Shown piece after piece: positions 8,201-13,584 of a stretch of 13,584 nt of DNA. Numbering within the stretch: position 1 is the first letter of the stretch; each line of letters starts with the position of its first letter. This DNA is from Fibrobacter sp. (lineage in GTDB: Bacteria > Fibrobacterota > Fibrobacteria > Fibrobacterales > Fibrobacteraceae): NCBI GenBank assembly GCA_021443065.1, contig JABUUR010000217.1, positions 1 through 13,584 on the forward strand. The letters are read 5' to 3'. Under the pieces are notes generated by a model. It saw only the letters and a program-made list of their open reading frames with translations, was not told where the DNA came from and did no database searches. Made by a program: the position numbers and the translations under genes.

Positions 8201-10550
8201 GGCGCTGTGCCGGATTCAGCCTTGCAAGACAAGAGTTCCCCACAAAACGCTCGCCGTCATTGCAAAGATTCTTCAATCCAGAATAGCCTATGTGGATCAT
8301 ACCGAGCATTTCAAGGGATGGGTTATTGTTCTTCCAGCCAGAGGACAGCTCATCCATCAGACGATAACCAAGAACAAACTTCGCCTCACTCTTGACATCG
8401 GCAAGTGCCTTGGGCTGATCGACCTTCGGATTCAGCATATATTCCTTGAGTACGTCCCTGTTTCGGGAGTCAAAGCCGAGAGCCTTGTGTACTTCCTCAG
8501 CCAGCTTGTCGTAGGTCAGAACGCCATCATTATTCTCTAGGGCTCCAAGTAGAGCCCCACGGAGAGTCACGGTAAAAACAAAATCGTTGAAATGGCCAGC
8601 CTGCAAAGCGGCATCCTGACGGTTGTCGGTAAAGCCAAGCATCTTACGGACATCATTATCCCCCACATCATTTTTATAGGGATTTTCCTTGAACAGCTGA
8701 TTCAAAATCGCAAGGGTGAGCACGGTGGTTGCCGAGGAACGGCCCTCACCACTGAGGCCAGAGAGTTTGTTTCGATCACTTCCAAAAGGCTTATACTCGA
8801 AACCGCAGCAGGGGCAAAAACGCACCTTGCCAGGAACGTACCAATAGGCTGTATTGTAGGGTTTCTTCTCAATATTTCGCTCGCCTGTAGCAGACACATA
8901 GTATGGCTGAGGCTGAAAGGGAACAAGATTTTTTCTTACAACAGGAGCACCATTCTTATCAAAGTCCCACCAGCTTTCAGGAAGGTCATCTTGTCCCTGA
9001 TATTTGTAATCGCTGTCAAATTTTCTAGGAACGAGAAAACCATTATATTCATAGTTCTCATCTGTAGGCATTTCGCTGATGTTGCGCGGTTCCCAAACTT
9101 TTGCCTCTTCATTGTAACGTGCCGGGAAAAATTCTTGGCCACATTCACGGCAGAAGTAGGCATTGAAAAGGCGCACCTTCTCGTTCTCGCGCCCAGGTGC
9201 ATACACCTGTGCATCCAGAGTCACCTGACGTTTGCCTTCTTCTTCAAGGGTACAAAGAACATTGCCTGGACCACTGATAAACTGATGCAACTTGAACGCA
9301 AATGGCTTGCGACCATTTTCATCTTCGAGGCTATGTGCCACAAGCAGGTAGTCTTCCAAAACTTTTTGAGCTTGTTCAACGGAAACATTCCCATCGGAGG
9401 CAAGTTTCAAGACGGCATTCTTCAAAGTCATGGGTTTTGCACGTTTTGCTTTTGTAGCCACCGGTTTGTCAATTCCAAGGGTAAGTTCCACCCATACAGA
9501 AAGAGGGTCTTTGCGGAAATCTTCGACCGAAACGTATGCCTTGACACCTTGTTGCAAACGCCGATTCAACAAAGGCTTCACCTTATCAAGATTCAGGTGC
9601 GCATCCGTTGCCTGAGCCAGGGTTTCTGTAATCACATTCACAGGCGCAATGCTGGTACCAAACAGTTTTGAAGCCACCTTTGCCACAGTCTCAATCTGAT
9701 GCTGTTCCGTACCTGTATTATCCATCGTCGCAGACGTTCCAATACAGACAAGTCCTTCAGCCTTCGTCTCACGGCGAAGACGACGCACCAGAAGGGATAC
9801 ATCTGCGCCCTGGCGACCACGGTATGTATGCAGTTCGTCCAAAACAAGGAATCTAAGTCCGCCGCAATGTTCCATTACAGCCTTATCCACATCCGTACCA
9901 CGTGTAAGGATAAGTTCCAACATCATATAGTTGGTAAGGAGAATATCGGGAGGATTTGAGGCTATTTTCTTTCGTTCTTCTTCACTTTCCTGACCCGTGT
10001 AACGTGCCACTGTGAACGGCATCGCATTTGGAGCATAACCACGCAAAAATTTGTTGATTTCTTCAAGCTGGCTATTGGCAAGAGCATTCATCGGGTAGAT
10101 GATGATGGCGGAGGTTTTTGCAGTATTGTCAGTATGTCTGGCTCGGAGAATGGCGTCCACCACAGGAATGAAGAAGGAAAGGCTCTTGCCCGATCCCGTA
10201 CCTGTAGTAACCACATAGCTCTGATTCTGCGCCGCAAGAGAAATAGCTTGAGTCTGATGCTGGTAAAGAGTCATCACTTTACCATTGTTGCCATTTTCAT
10301 CCTTCTTGACCTTAAAAATTTTGGAACATTCGTAATCAAGAGTTCCATTTTGGCATAAATCGTCAATAGTCCCGTTAGTCTGATAGTTGGGATTTATCTG
10401 AATCAGTGGGTCGGGCCAATAGCGGCCGTTGTCATATTCAGCATCCACAACGCTTTTAATGTCGGAAGCTCGAAATTTGGTAAAGCTACGAGAAAAACGT
10501 CTGTACTCTTCTACCACAGCATCGCGATAACCAAATATGTTCTGTGCCAT
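5202..10550 (-). CDS. Giant SF2 helicase with C-terminal DUF1998 module, DruE-like / DISARM-related
   Basis: Numbered from the ATG at 10550, this is a 1782-residue protein. The N-terminal SFTKFRASDIKSVV and WPDPLIQINP segments precede a first RecA lobe with Walker A TTGTGSGKS (115-123), YPMNALANSQ, DELH (238-241) and GTSATM. About 750 residues intervene before the second lobe, with ELGVDIS (about 1025-1031) and QRSGRAGRSG (1050-1059). Cysteine clusters that probably bind zinc lie at 467/470, 579-582 and 1355/1358/1371/1374. The C-terminus is a clear DUF1998 module: GGAG (1580-1583), then Cys 1638/1640/1642/1645, His 1655 and a DR pair. This family helps mediate phage defence in Druantia (DruE, usually about 1800-2100 residues), and DUF1998 occurs in DISARM DrmB. 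The ATG is preferred over a TTG at 10631 because it has a GGAG 10 bases upstream and the conserved family start follows. A related alternative is DpdJ. Confidence 0.9.
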   Translation of the reverse strand: MAQNIFGYRDAVVEEYRRFSRSFTKFRASDIKSVVDAEYDNGRYWPDPLIQINPNYQTNGTIDDLCQNGTLDYECSKIFKVKKDENGNNGKVMTLYQHQTQAISLAAQNQSYVVTTGTGSGKSLSFFIPVVDAILRARHTDNTAKTSAIIIYPMNALANSQLEEINKFLRGYAPNAMPFTVARYTGQESEEERKKIASNPPDILLTNYMMLELILTRGTDVDKAVMEHCGGLRFLVLDELHTYRGRQGADVSLLVRRLRRETKAEGLVCIGTSATMDNTGTEQHQIETVAKVASKLFGTSIAPVNVITETLAQATDAHLNLDKVKPLLNRRLQQGVKAYVSVEDFRKDPLSVWVELTLGIDKPVATKAKRAKPMTLKNAVLKLASDGNVSVEQAQKVLEDYLLVAHSLEDENGRKPFAFKLHQFISGPGNVLCTLEEEGKRQVTLDAQVYAPGRENEKVRLFNAYFCRECGQEFFPARYNEEAKVWEPRNISEMPTDENYEYNGFLVPRKFDSDYKYQGQDDLPESWWDFDKNGAPVVRKNLVPFQPQPYYVSATGERNIEKKPYNTAYWYVPGKVRFCPCCGFEYKPFGSDRNKLSGLSGEGRSSATTVLTLAILNQLFKENPYKNDVGDNDVRKMLGFTDNRQDAALQAGHFNDFVFTVTLRGALLGALENNDGVLTYDKLAEEVHKALGFDSRNRDVLKEYMLNPKVDQPKALADVKSEAKFVLGYRLMDELSSGWKNNNPSLEMLGMIHIGYSGLKNLCNDGERFVGNSCLARLNPAQRLELYHVLFRIMKEQLCIDSYYLKKSEQDKIITTSYLDLVEKWGFAYNEKPNSANYVDDSGEKLAKGKGKRNYATVSLAQNSQISKAIKNASVWKHTEMESVIRGKGNADLIRNLVIDMLVIAQTADIVHKTADGWQLHANAMEWCLGKNTEVSKIETRDNAFFCSVYNGVKDALKAACRNDDNCYIYEYTAHEHTAQVDAQDRKRLEFQFRYQEKDLKEWNAEHPGEELRRLPVLYCSPTMELGVDISSLNTVYMRNVPPTASNYAQRSGRAGRSGQPALVVTYSSSMSPHDQWYFEKREEMVSGVVNAPTLDITNKDLITSHIHSVWLQELHYEFGSSIFENVMNPMSGNKLELNPDLERLLDDEDIKNAAKIEAKAVMANVRSSLSNDELKQHWVQDEYVDEVISRVKKDFNAAFDGWRTLFRSIQMQMDEAHKVAMSPSAAAVDRTRAEQRHRDAKQQFDVLLGKSNSKNSDFYPYRYLASQGFLPGYDFPRLPLMAWIPSVKGNLASKKDDAGTLVSRPRFLAISEFGPQSIIYHEGRRFKVYKAKLNSANGQATANEKLATQTMAVCDVCGYGHDGNKTVERCEKCGQPLATASVIDTLYRIETVETKPSTRISANEEERLRKGYDLQTIYRFANDKGRLCFTKTNLNLDNDLVGELTYGPNAKLWVLNLGWRKRKNMSVKGFEINPMTGKWESDPGEADYDEDEKDSSNFKVTPQRIVPFVEDTKNVLVYEPKRGLVEPTPYSKATMATVASALQRAIEEEYQIEQSELAVKQLPNEEDCHSLLFYEASEGGAGVLTDLVQNPESMAKIARRALAIMHYTWEGAEEGISPNSVEALTDTEIAKNKEAGCICGCYKCLLSYFNQPLHSFIDRTDEDALKILINLANATVDKVATEVETSVEENDDARSLDDIINSIGCIRPDAYNKEINGGAYKVLALWKAGRLVLLDEKPSEEMQGYLTGRSYSFIAIGKTPEEWFKNLNGNRAKLPGLEEEL

Positions 10551-10560
10551 ATAAAAAACG

Positions 10561-10564
10561 CTCC
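10561..10564 (-). promoter_or_regulatory. Shine-Dalgarno (GGAG) deciding the start of the giant helicase
   Basis: GGAG on the minus strand lies 10 bases before the ATG at 10550. No comparable site precedes the TTG at 10631, and the 27 extra residues from that TTG look unlike the family N-terminus. Confidence 0.5.
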
Positions 10565-10568
10565 AATC

Positions 10569-10588
10569 TATCTTGAAAATATAAGATA
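10569..10588. repeat. Perfect 6-bp inverted repeat in the leader of the giant helicase gene
   Basis: TATCTT (10569-10574) and AAGATA (10583-10588) form a perfect inverted repeat around an 8-base AT-rich centre, just upstream of the Shine-Dalgarno site. One arm coincides with a candidate -10 box. It could be an operator for a dimeric repressor, a small leader hairpin, or chance in AT-rich DNA. Confidence 0.35.
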
Positions 10589-10611
10589 AATTCGATGCTG
10601 GGAAAAGGCAA
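10583..10611 (-). promoter_or_regulatory. Candidate promoter of the helicase-methylase cluster
   Basis: On the minus strand TTGCCT (10606-10611) is separated by 17 bases from TATCTT (10583-10588). It lies in the only sizeable gap of the cluster (about 160 bases between the HNH gene and the helicase gene), where a new transcript would be expected. The rest of that gap shows no convincing ORF, terminator or structured RNA. The consensus match is weak. Confidence 0.25.
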
Positions 10612-10711
10612 CAATCAAATCTTGCAAGCAATCTAGCAGATCTTTTCTAAAGTAGAATCAACTTCATCAGAAATGTTCCAATAGCAGCATCCAAGATTCC
10701 CCAAAAAACAA

Positions 10712-11386
10712 TCAACGCAGATGTTTAGCCAACCAATCAATCAATATTCCCACGTATGGTGGCTTTTGCGATTCAGAATTCCATCGCGCTATCGTTTTCC
10801 TAGCATACGAACCTATGTCTGCCTTGCCTCGTTTACTCACAATTTCTATAAGTTTCTTCTTCGCTTCCATCCTCGCTCGAGGCAATTGAATTATCTCGCA
10901 ATTCAGGTTAAGAACATCATTAAGGTCTTTATTGACCCGTTCATCCTCTGAATAGATAATCCCATTATGTTTGTACTTAATAGACACCAGCGTTTGCGGC
11001 AACAAGGGGTTCACCGTCAGGAATGCATTTTGTCTATGAGCATCGCAAGTCAAACGGGATATACCCAGATGATATTGGCTTTGGCTTGTCGGATTCCGAT
11101 TCCCCGAGCAGACTGCAAGCATATTCCTGTAATCCAACGCTTTTGCATTATCAGAAGTGCTTTGCGGGTCTATATGCTCAATACTTGCCGGGGGATTATG
11201 TTTTTGCGGGTTTTGCGGAATACGGCACATACAATAGGCGCACAATCCCCCTTGCTCTTTTATCAGGCTCTCTAAAATAACTTTATGCCGTTCTTTCAAG
11301 CCATCGTAAGTGGGTTCACCGTTTCTGTTGTCAAGCCTATATTCAGTTAATTCGCGAGGTTCCGCACCCTTTTTTATAGGTATCAC
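10712..11386 (-). CDS. ptuB: HNH endonuclease, PtuB / TIGR02646-type Septu effector
   Basis: This 224-residue protein has the features of the TIGR02646 HNH family that partners AAA ATPases in Septu and in retron-Ec78 effectors. The N-terminus KKGAEPRELTEYR is typical. The zinc-binding and catalytic region comprises CAYC (49-52), IEHIDPQS with Glu70-His71, the YRNMLAVCSGN segment (Asn88, Cys93, Asn96) and a second metal-ligand region CDAH (114-117). The expected activity is metal-dependent cleavage of nucleic acid, licensed by the partner ATPase. The start codon is GTG (11384-11386), preceded by a GGGG-containing Shine-Dalgarno-like stretch, and lies 11 bases after the stop of the ATPase gene, so the two form one operon. 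The core is intact with no truncation. The family assignment is from recognition of motifs; membership in Septu proper rather than a retron effector is inferred from the absence of a reverse transcriptase here. Confidence 0.85.
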   Translation of the reverse strand: MIPIKKGAEPRELTEYRLDNRNGEPTYDGLKERHKVILESLIKEQGGLCAYCMCRIPQNPQKHNPPASIEHIDPQSTSDNAKALDYRNMLAVCSGNRNPTSQSQYHLGISRLTCDAHRQNAFLTVNPLLPQTLVSIKYKHNGIIYSEDERVNKDLNDVLNLNCEIIQLPRARMEAKKKLIEIVSKRGKADIGSYARKTIARWNSESQKPPYVGILIDWLAKHLR

Positions 11387-11397
11387 TTACAACCCCA

Positions 11398-12699
11398 CTA
11401 CAAATTCTGTTCCAGGTCAAGTTCCACACGGGCTGCTGCAAGTTCCGGGTCATTCTCCCCAATTTTAGCAGCGATTTCACCAAGAATTTTTTCTGCACCA
11501 GCATAGTCGCTATTGTCCATGGCTGTATGAAAGCCTTCAAACATTTTCAGCACATCGCTGGGGCGAGATGTAGATTCCATTATCGACTGCAAAATGCCAT
11601 TGACATCTCTGCCGTAAACCTCAACTGGAGCAGTCTCTACGCCAACATCCGTCAAGATCCGTATATTCTCCTGTTTAACAGAATTTATGACAGACGGCGC
11701 ATGGGTACTCACAATGAACTGTACCTTCGGGAATATAGAGAGGAGAATACCAAGAATTTTCTGCTGCCAAGATGGATGCAAATGCAAATCCACCTCATCG
11801 ATAAGAACGACACCAGAAGTTTCCGTAATTACATTTTCAAAAAGGTCCGGATTCAAGATTGCCATTCTGTAGGCGATATCGGCAACAAGGCTAATGGAGC
11901 AGCGGTAACCATCGCTCATCAATCTTAAGGGAGCACGAACTTTGCTTCCATTTTCCTCGTAAACAAAATCTATTCCCTGTTCAAAGCGATTGTAAATTAC
12001 CTTAGAATCTTTTTTTCCGGTAATCCGATTAAAGAACTCCCCCATAGCCTTGCGCACGGCATGGTATTCCGGAATGGATTCTTCGCGTTCAAATTCCGTG
12101 CTCGCCATGTTGTAGAACCATCTTTGCAAAAGTTTGTCATTGGCGGTTCCGTCTAGGGCATCCACGTAGCCATCTGTTCTTGTATTTTTCTTTGCGAAGT
12201 CTTTCTTTGTATCGCGATGCAAACTCCAAAGCCTTCCTGTTCCGTAATAGGCAACGATTGGAAGTATTAAGGATTTATCCCCCTTTTTCAAACGATTCAA
12301 ATATTCCTTAGCAATGCCTGTTATTTCCTTCGATTCCGATAAAGATCGAGTGCTATCTTTTGACGTTCTTGAACGGTTCAAAAGGATCTTATTTCCATCA
12401 ATAATTCCACAAACCCTTATTCTTGATGGATATTGTGGTTGAACATCAACAACACTTCCCGTTTCTATCCACTTATTGCGGACATCATCATTTTGAATGC
12501 CATCCAGTCTCTTGTTGTCGATTTTCGTGATTACCTTCATTGCTGCAGTATACGAAGCAACGGCAACTTGCGCAGCTTCCAGTATGGAAGTTTTTCCAGT
12601 CCCGTTCGCACCTACAATAACCGTAAGACGATTATCAAAATCCACATGGCACGTTTCGTAGCAACGGAAATTTTCAATATCAATGGAAGTCAATCGCAT
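11398..12699 (-). CDS. ptuA: AAA/ABC-type ATPase, PtuA-like (COG3950/OLD-related) Septu component
   Basis: This 433-residue cytosolic ATPase has an ABC/SMC-like arrangement. The start MRLTSIDIENFRCYE is typical of RecF/OLD-type proteins. Walker A is GANGTGKT (30-37), a YYGTGRLW segment (151-158) is characteristic of COG3950, an LMSDGYR signature lies at 260-266, Walker B is VVLIDEVDLHLHP (297-309, Asp301/Glu302), and the H-loop is STHAP (331-335). The roughly 100-residue C-terminal extension is mostly helical and acidic, as in PtuA-like partners of HNH nucleases. No TOPRIM domain is present, which argues against an OLD nuclease; the nuclease is supplied by the downstream HNH gene. In Septu and retron-Ec78 the ATPase assembles with PtuB and controls its nuclease. 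A 56-base gap separates it from the upstream MORN gene, so it probably begins a new transcription unit. All motifs are intact. Confidence 0.88.
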   Translation of the reverse strand: MRLTSIDIENFRCYETCHVDFDNRLTVIVGANGTGKTSILEAAQVAVASYTAAMKVITKIDNKRLDGIQNDDVRNKWIETGSVVDVQPQYPSRIRVCGIIDGNKILLNRSRTSKDSTRSLSESKEITGIAKEYLNRLKKGDKSLILPIVAYYGTGRLWSLHRDTKKDFAKKNTRTDGYVDALDGTANDKLLQRWFYNMASTEFEREESIPEYHAVRKAMGEFFNRITGKKDSKVIYNRFEQGIDFVYEENGSKVRAPLRLMSDGYRCSISLVADIAYRMAILNPDLFENVITETSGVVLIDEVDLHLHPSWQQKILGILLSIFPKVQFIVSTHAPSVINSVKQENIRILTDVGVETAPVEVYGRDVNGILQSIMESTSRPSDVLKMFEGFHTAMDNSDYAGAEKILGEIAAKIGENDPELAAARVELDLEQNL

Positions 12700-12724
12700 A
12701 TTGTCGGTTCCAGTAATTTACAAT

Positions 12725-12754
12725 TTTCTAGGTATTCAAATCTACTAACGACAA
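12725..12754 (-). promoter_or_regulatory. Weak candidate promoter of the Septu-like operon
   Basis: In the 56-base gap upstream of the ATPase gene, the minus strand has TTGTCG (12749-12754), an 18-base spacer and TAGAAA (12725-12730). The gap is AT-rich and is the start of a functionally distinct gene set, but the consensus match is poor and read-through from the MORN genes is equally possible because no terminator is visible. Confidence 0.2.
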
Positions 12755-12755
12755 C

Positions 12756-13439
12756 CTACTCCCTATAGGACATTTTCTTTTTCAGCTTGCCGTTTTCGTG
12801 GTATTCGTTCCATTCGCCCACACGGGTGCCCTGAGAATAATTGCCCTGAAGTTTCAGCTTACCATTGGGGTAAAATTCCTCGTACAATCCGTTGGGGCGA
12901 CCTTCATCGAAGACCACATGACTTTCCAGTTTGCCGTTTTGGTGGTAGGTTTCCCAGTTGCCGTACAACGTGTTGTGCTTACAAGAACCCTTGGACTTGA
13001 TGTTGCCGTTTTCGTAGAACGCCTCGGAGACTCCTTCACGAAGGCCGTGAATGTAGGCCAGCTTTTCCTTGGGGTTGCCGTTGGGGTAGAACACTTCGAA
13101 AATTCCTTCCAGGATGCCGTTCACGTAATTTGCCTTGGCGGCAATCTTCCCATTGGAATAGTAGGTTTCCCACAGGCCATCCCGGATGCCGTCGCTCACA
13201 AACTTCTGGACGCGGTCATGATCCGTGGACTTGATAAAGATGGAAGAAGTGGTATCGGCGATGGGCTCCTGATCAATGCCTACGGTATCGGCGGCTTTGG
13301 TGTCAGCTTCTGCGATGCCGGAGACATCCATGGTGGGCATTTGGGGAACGTCGTTGTTCATGATGCCCTGGGTGGATTTCTGGGGGCCGGCGCATGCCAC
13401 CAGAAGGATTGCGGAAAGAGCGAATAAAATCTTTTTCAT
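12756..13439 (-). CDS. MORN-repeat (YwqK-type) lipoprotein
   Basis: From the ATG at 13439 this is a 227-residue predicted lipoprotein. A signal peptide MKKILFALSAILLVAC ends in a lipobox (LVAC, lipidated Cys16). A low-complexity linker of about 65 residues follows. Then come six tandem repeats of about 23-24 residues (roughly 86-227) with the pattern G-x-W-x-x-Y/F-Y-x-NGK-L and a Y-x-x-G connector, the MORN_2 variant. Such proteins are exported to the envelope and their role is unclear; the label 'YwqK antitoxin' often attached to them is not evidence of a toxin-antitoxin system. The chosen ATG has a strong AAGGAAGG Shine-Dalgarno (13446-13453) and begins the signal peptide exactly, whereas an in-frame ATG at 13478 would add 13 polar residues and overlap the upstream gene. 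It probably forms a tandem operon with the upstream MORN gene and is not an obvious part of the defence cluster. Confidence 0.9.
   Translation of the reverse strand: MKKILFALSAILLVACAGPQKSTQGIMNNDVPQMPTMDVSGIAEADTKAADTVGIDQEPIADTTSSIFIKSTDHDRVQKFVSDGIRDGLWETYYSNGKIAAKANYVNGILEGIFEVFYPNGNPKEKLAYIHGLREGVSEAFYENGNIKSKGSCKHNTLYGNWETYHQNGKLESHVVFDEGRPNGLYEEFYPNGKLKLQGNYSQGTRVGEWNEYHENGKLKKKMSYRE
12759..13184 (-). repeat. Six tandem MORN-type coding repeats of about 70 bases
   Basis: Six diverged units encode the MORN_2 motif. They are visible on the plus strand as recurring ccgtt(t/g)-like blocks near 12790, 12860, 12932, 13005, 13077 and 13149, so the period is 69-72 bases. Repeats diverge at third positions, indicating old duplication rather than recent expansion. 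Confidence 0.75.
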
Positions 13440-13445
13440 TGTTGA

Positions 13446-13453
13446 CCTTCCTT
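13446..13453 (-). promoter_or_regulatory. Shine-Dalgarno of the MORN lipoprotein gene
   Basis: AAGGAAGG on the minus strand lies 6 bases before the ATG at 13439 and decides for that start over the in-frame ATG at 13478. Confidence 0.65.
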
Positions 13454-13458
13454 GGCGA

Positions 13459-13584
13459 TTACCTTCTGAATTGGACATTGCCGTAACTCGAAGACTCGGA
13501 ACTGTAAGTGCCCTTGGAGCGCAGCTTCCCGGTACTGTAATAATACTCGAATGCCCCCACCTTCACTCCATTTTTATAAGTGCA
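13459..13584 (-). CDS. C-terminal end of a second MORN-repeat protein (partial)
   Basis: The minus strand is open from the window edge to a TAA at 13459-13461, giving 41 residues. They include one recognisable repeat unit, GVKVGAFEYYYSTGKLRSKG, with the same aromatic and NGK/TGK-L pattern as the complete MORN lipoprotein downstream. A serine-rich tail ending in QFRR follows. The 19-base spacing to the next ATG, which holds only that gene's ribosome binding site, indicates a tandem pair of paralogues in one operon. The N-terminus and any signal peptide lie outside the window. Confidence 0.75.
   Translation of the reverse strand, partial: CTYKNGVKVGAFEYYYSTGKLRSKGTYSSESSSYGNVQFRR

Noticed and set aside
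8592..9671. 359-residue open frame on the plus strand
   Set aside because: It lies fully antisense within the giant helicase gene, whose motifs and zinc clusters are recognisable; the translation shows no family features.
10551..10631. N-terminal extension of the giant helicase from a TTG start at 10631
   Set aside because: The start would be TTG without a ribosome binding site and adds 27 residues unlike the family; the ATG at 10550 has GGAG at a reasonable distance.
10551..10711. Possible retron msr-msd or other structured RNA beside the Septu-like pair
   Set aside because: I see only a short 6-bp inverted repeat and one small palindrome (CTTGCAAG), no long stem with conserved flanks, and no reverse transcriptase gene.
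12700..12755. Rho-independent terminator between the MORN gene and the ATPase gene
   Set aside because: A CCTATAGG palindrome is present around the MORN stop region, but there is no GC-rich stem followed by a U-run.
12798..13427. 209-residue plus-strand frame opposite the MORN gene
   Set aside because: The repetitive pattern is the reverse complement of the MORN repeats; the minus-strand reading has a signal peptide, lipobox and a strong ribosome binding site.
12756..13439. MORN protein as an antitoxin of a toxin-antitoxin pair (common automatic label for YwqK family)
   Set aside because: It has a lipoprotein signal and envelope-type repeats, and no toxin partner is adjacent; the label is not supported by sequence.
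13440..13478. Longer start (ATG at 13478) for the MORN lipoprotein
   Set aside because: It would place 13 polar residues before a perfect lipoprotein signal peptide and overlap the upstream MORN gene; the ATG at 13439 has a strong Shine-Dalgarno.

Overview
All supported genes in this 13.6 kb window lie on the minus strand, so they read from high to low coordinates. The window is packed with genes: no gene-free stretch reaches 300 bases, and the longest is about 160 bases (10551-10711). I see no tRNA, rRNA, CRISPR array, transposase, integrase or attachment site. Moderate GC with AT-rich gaps, YwqK-type MORN lipoproteins and a DUF6169-like protein suggest a Fibrobacterota or Bacteroidota bacterium, perhaps Fibrobacter. 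This placement is a low-confidence inference.

Layout in transcription order. (1) 13584-12756: the end of one MORN-repeat protein gene, then a complete MORN-repeat lipoprotein gene; these look like ordinary cell-envelope genes bordering the island. (2) 12699-10712: an AAA/ABC-type ATPase and an HNH nuclease of the PtuA/PtuB (Septu, retron-Ec78 effector) type, 11 bases apart. (3) 10550-5202: a giant 1782-residue SF2 helicase with a C-terminal DUF1998 module, resembling DruE of Druantia and the helicase plus DUF1998 content of DISARM. (4) 5193-2311: a 960-residue SNF2/HepA-type helicase resembling DrmD of class 1 DISARM. (5) 2255-1631: two overlapping small genes, a 50-residue unknown and a 168-residue DUF6169-like protein. 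(6) 1604-<1: the N-terminal 534 residues of a large Eco57I/PglX/DrmMI-type adenine DNA methyltransferase, cut by the window edge immediately before its SAM-binding motif I.

Together this is a phage-defence island. The inferred logic is self-marking by the methyltransferase, sensing or processing of unmarked DNA by two helicase/translocases, and an adjacent Septu-like ATPase plus nuclease that may act independently or as part of the same transcript. The combination of a DruE-like giant helicase, a DrmD-like translocase and a DrmMI-like adenine methylase does not fit standard Druantia, DISARM or BREX exactly and is the main point of interest. The small overlapping gene pair between the helicase and methylase genes is the second.
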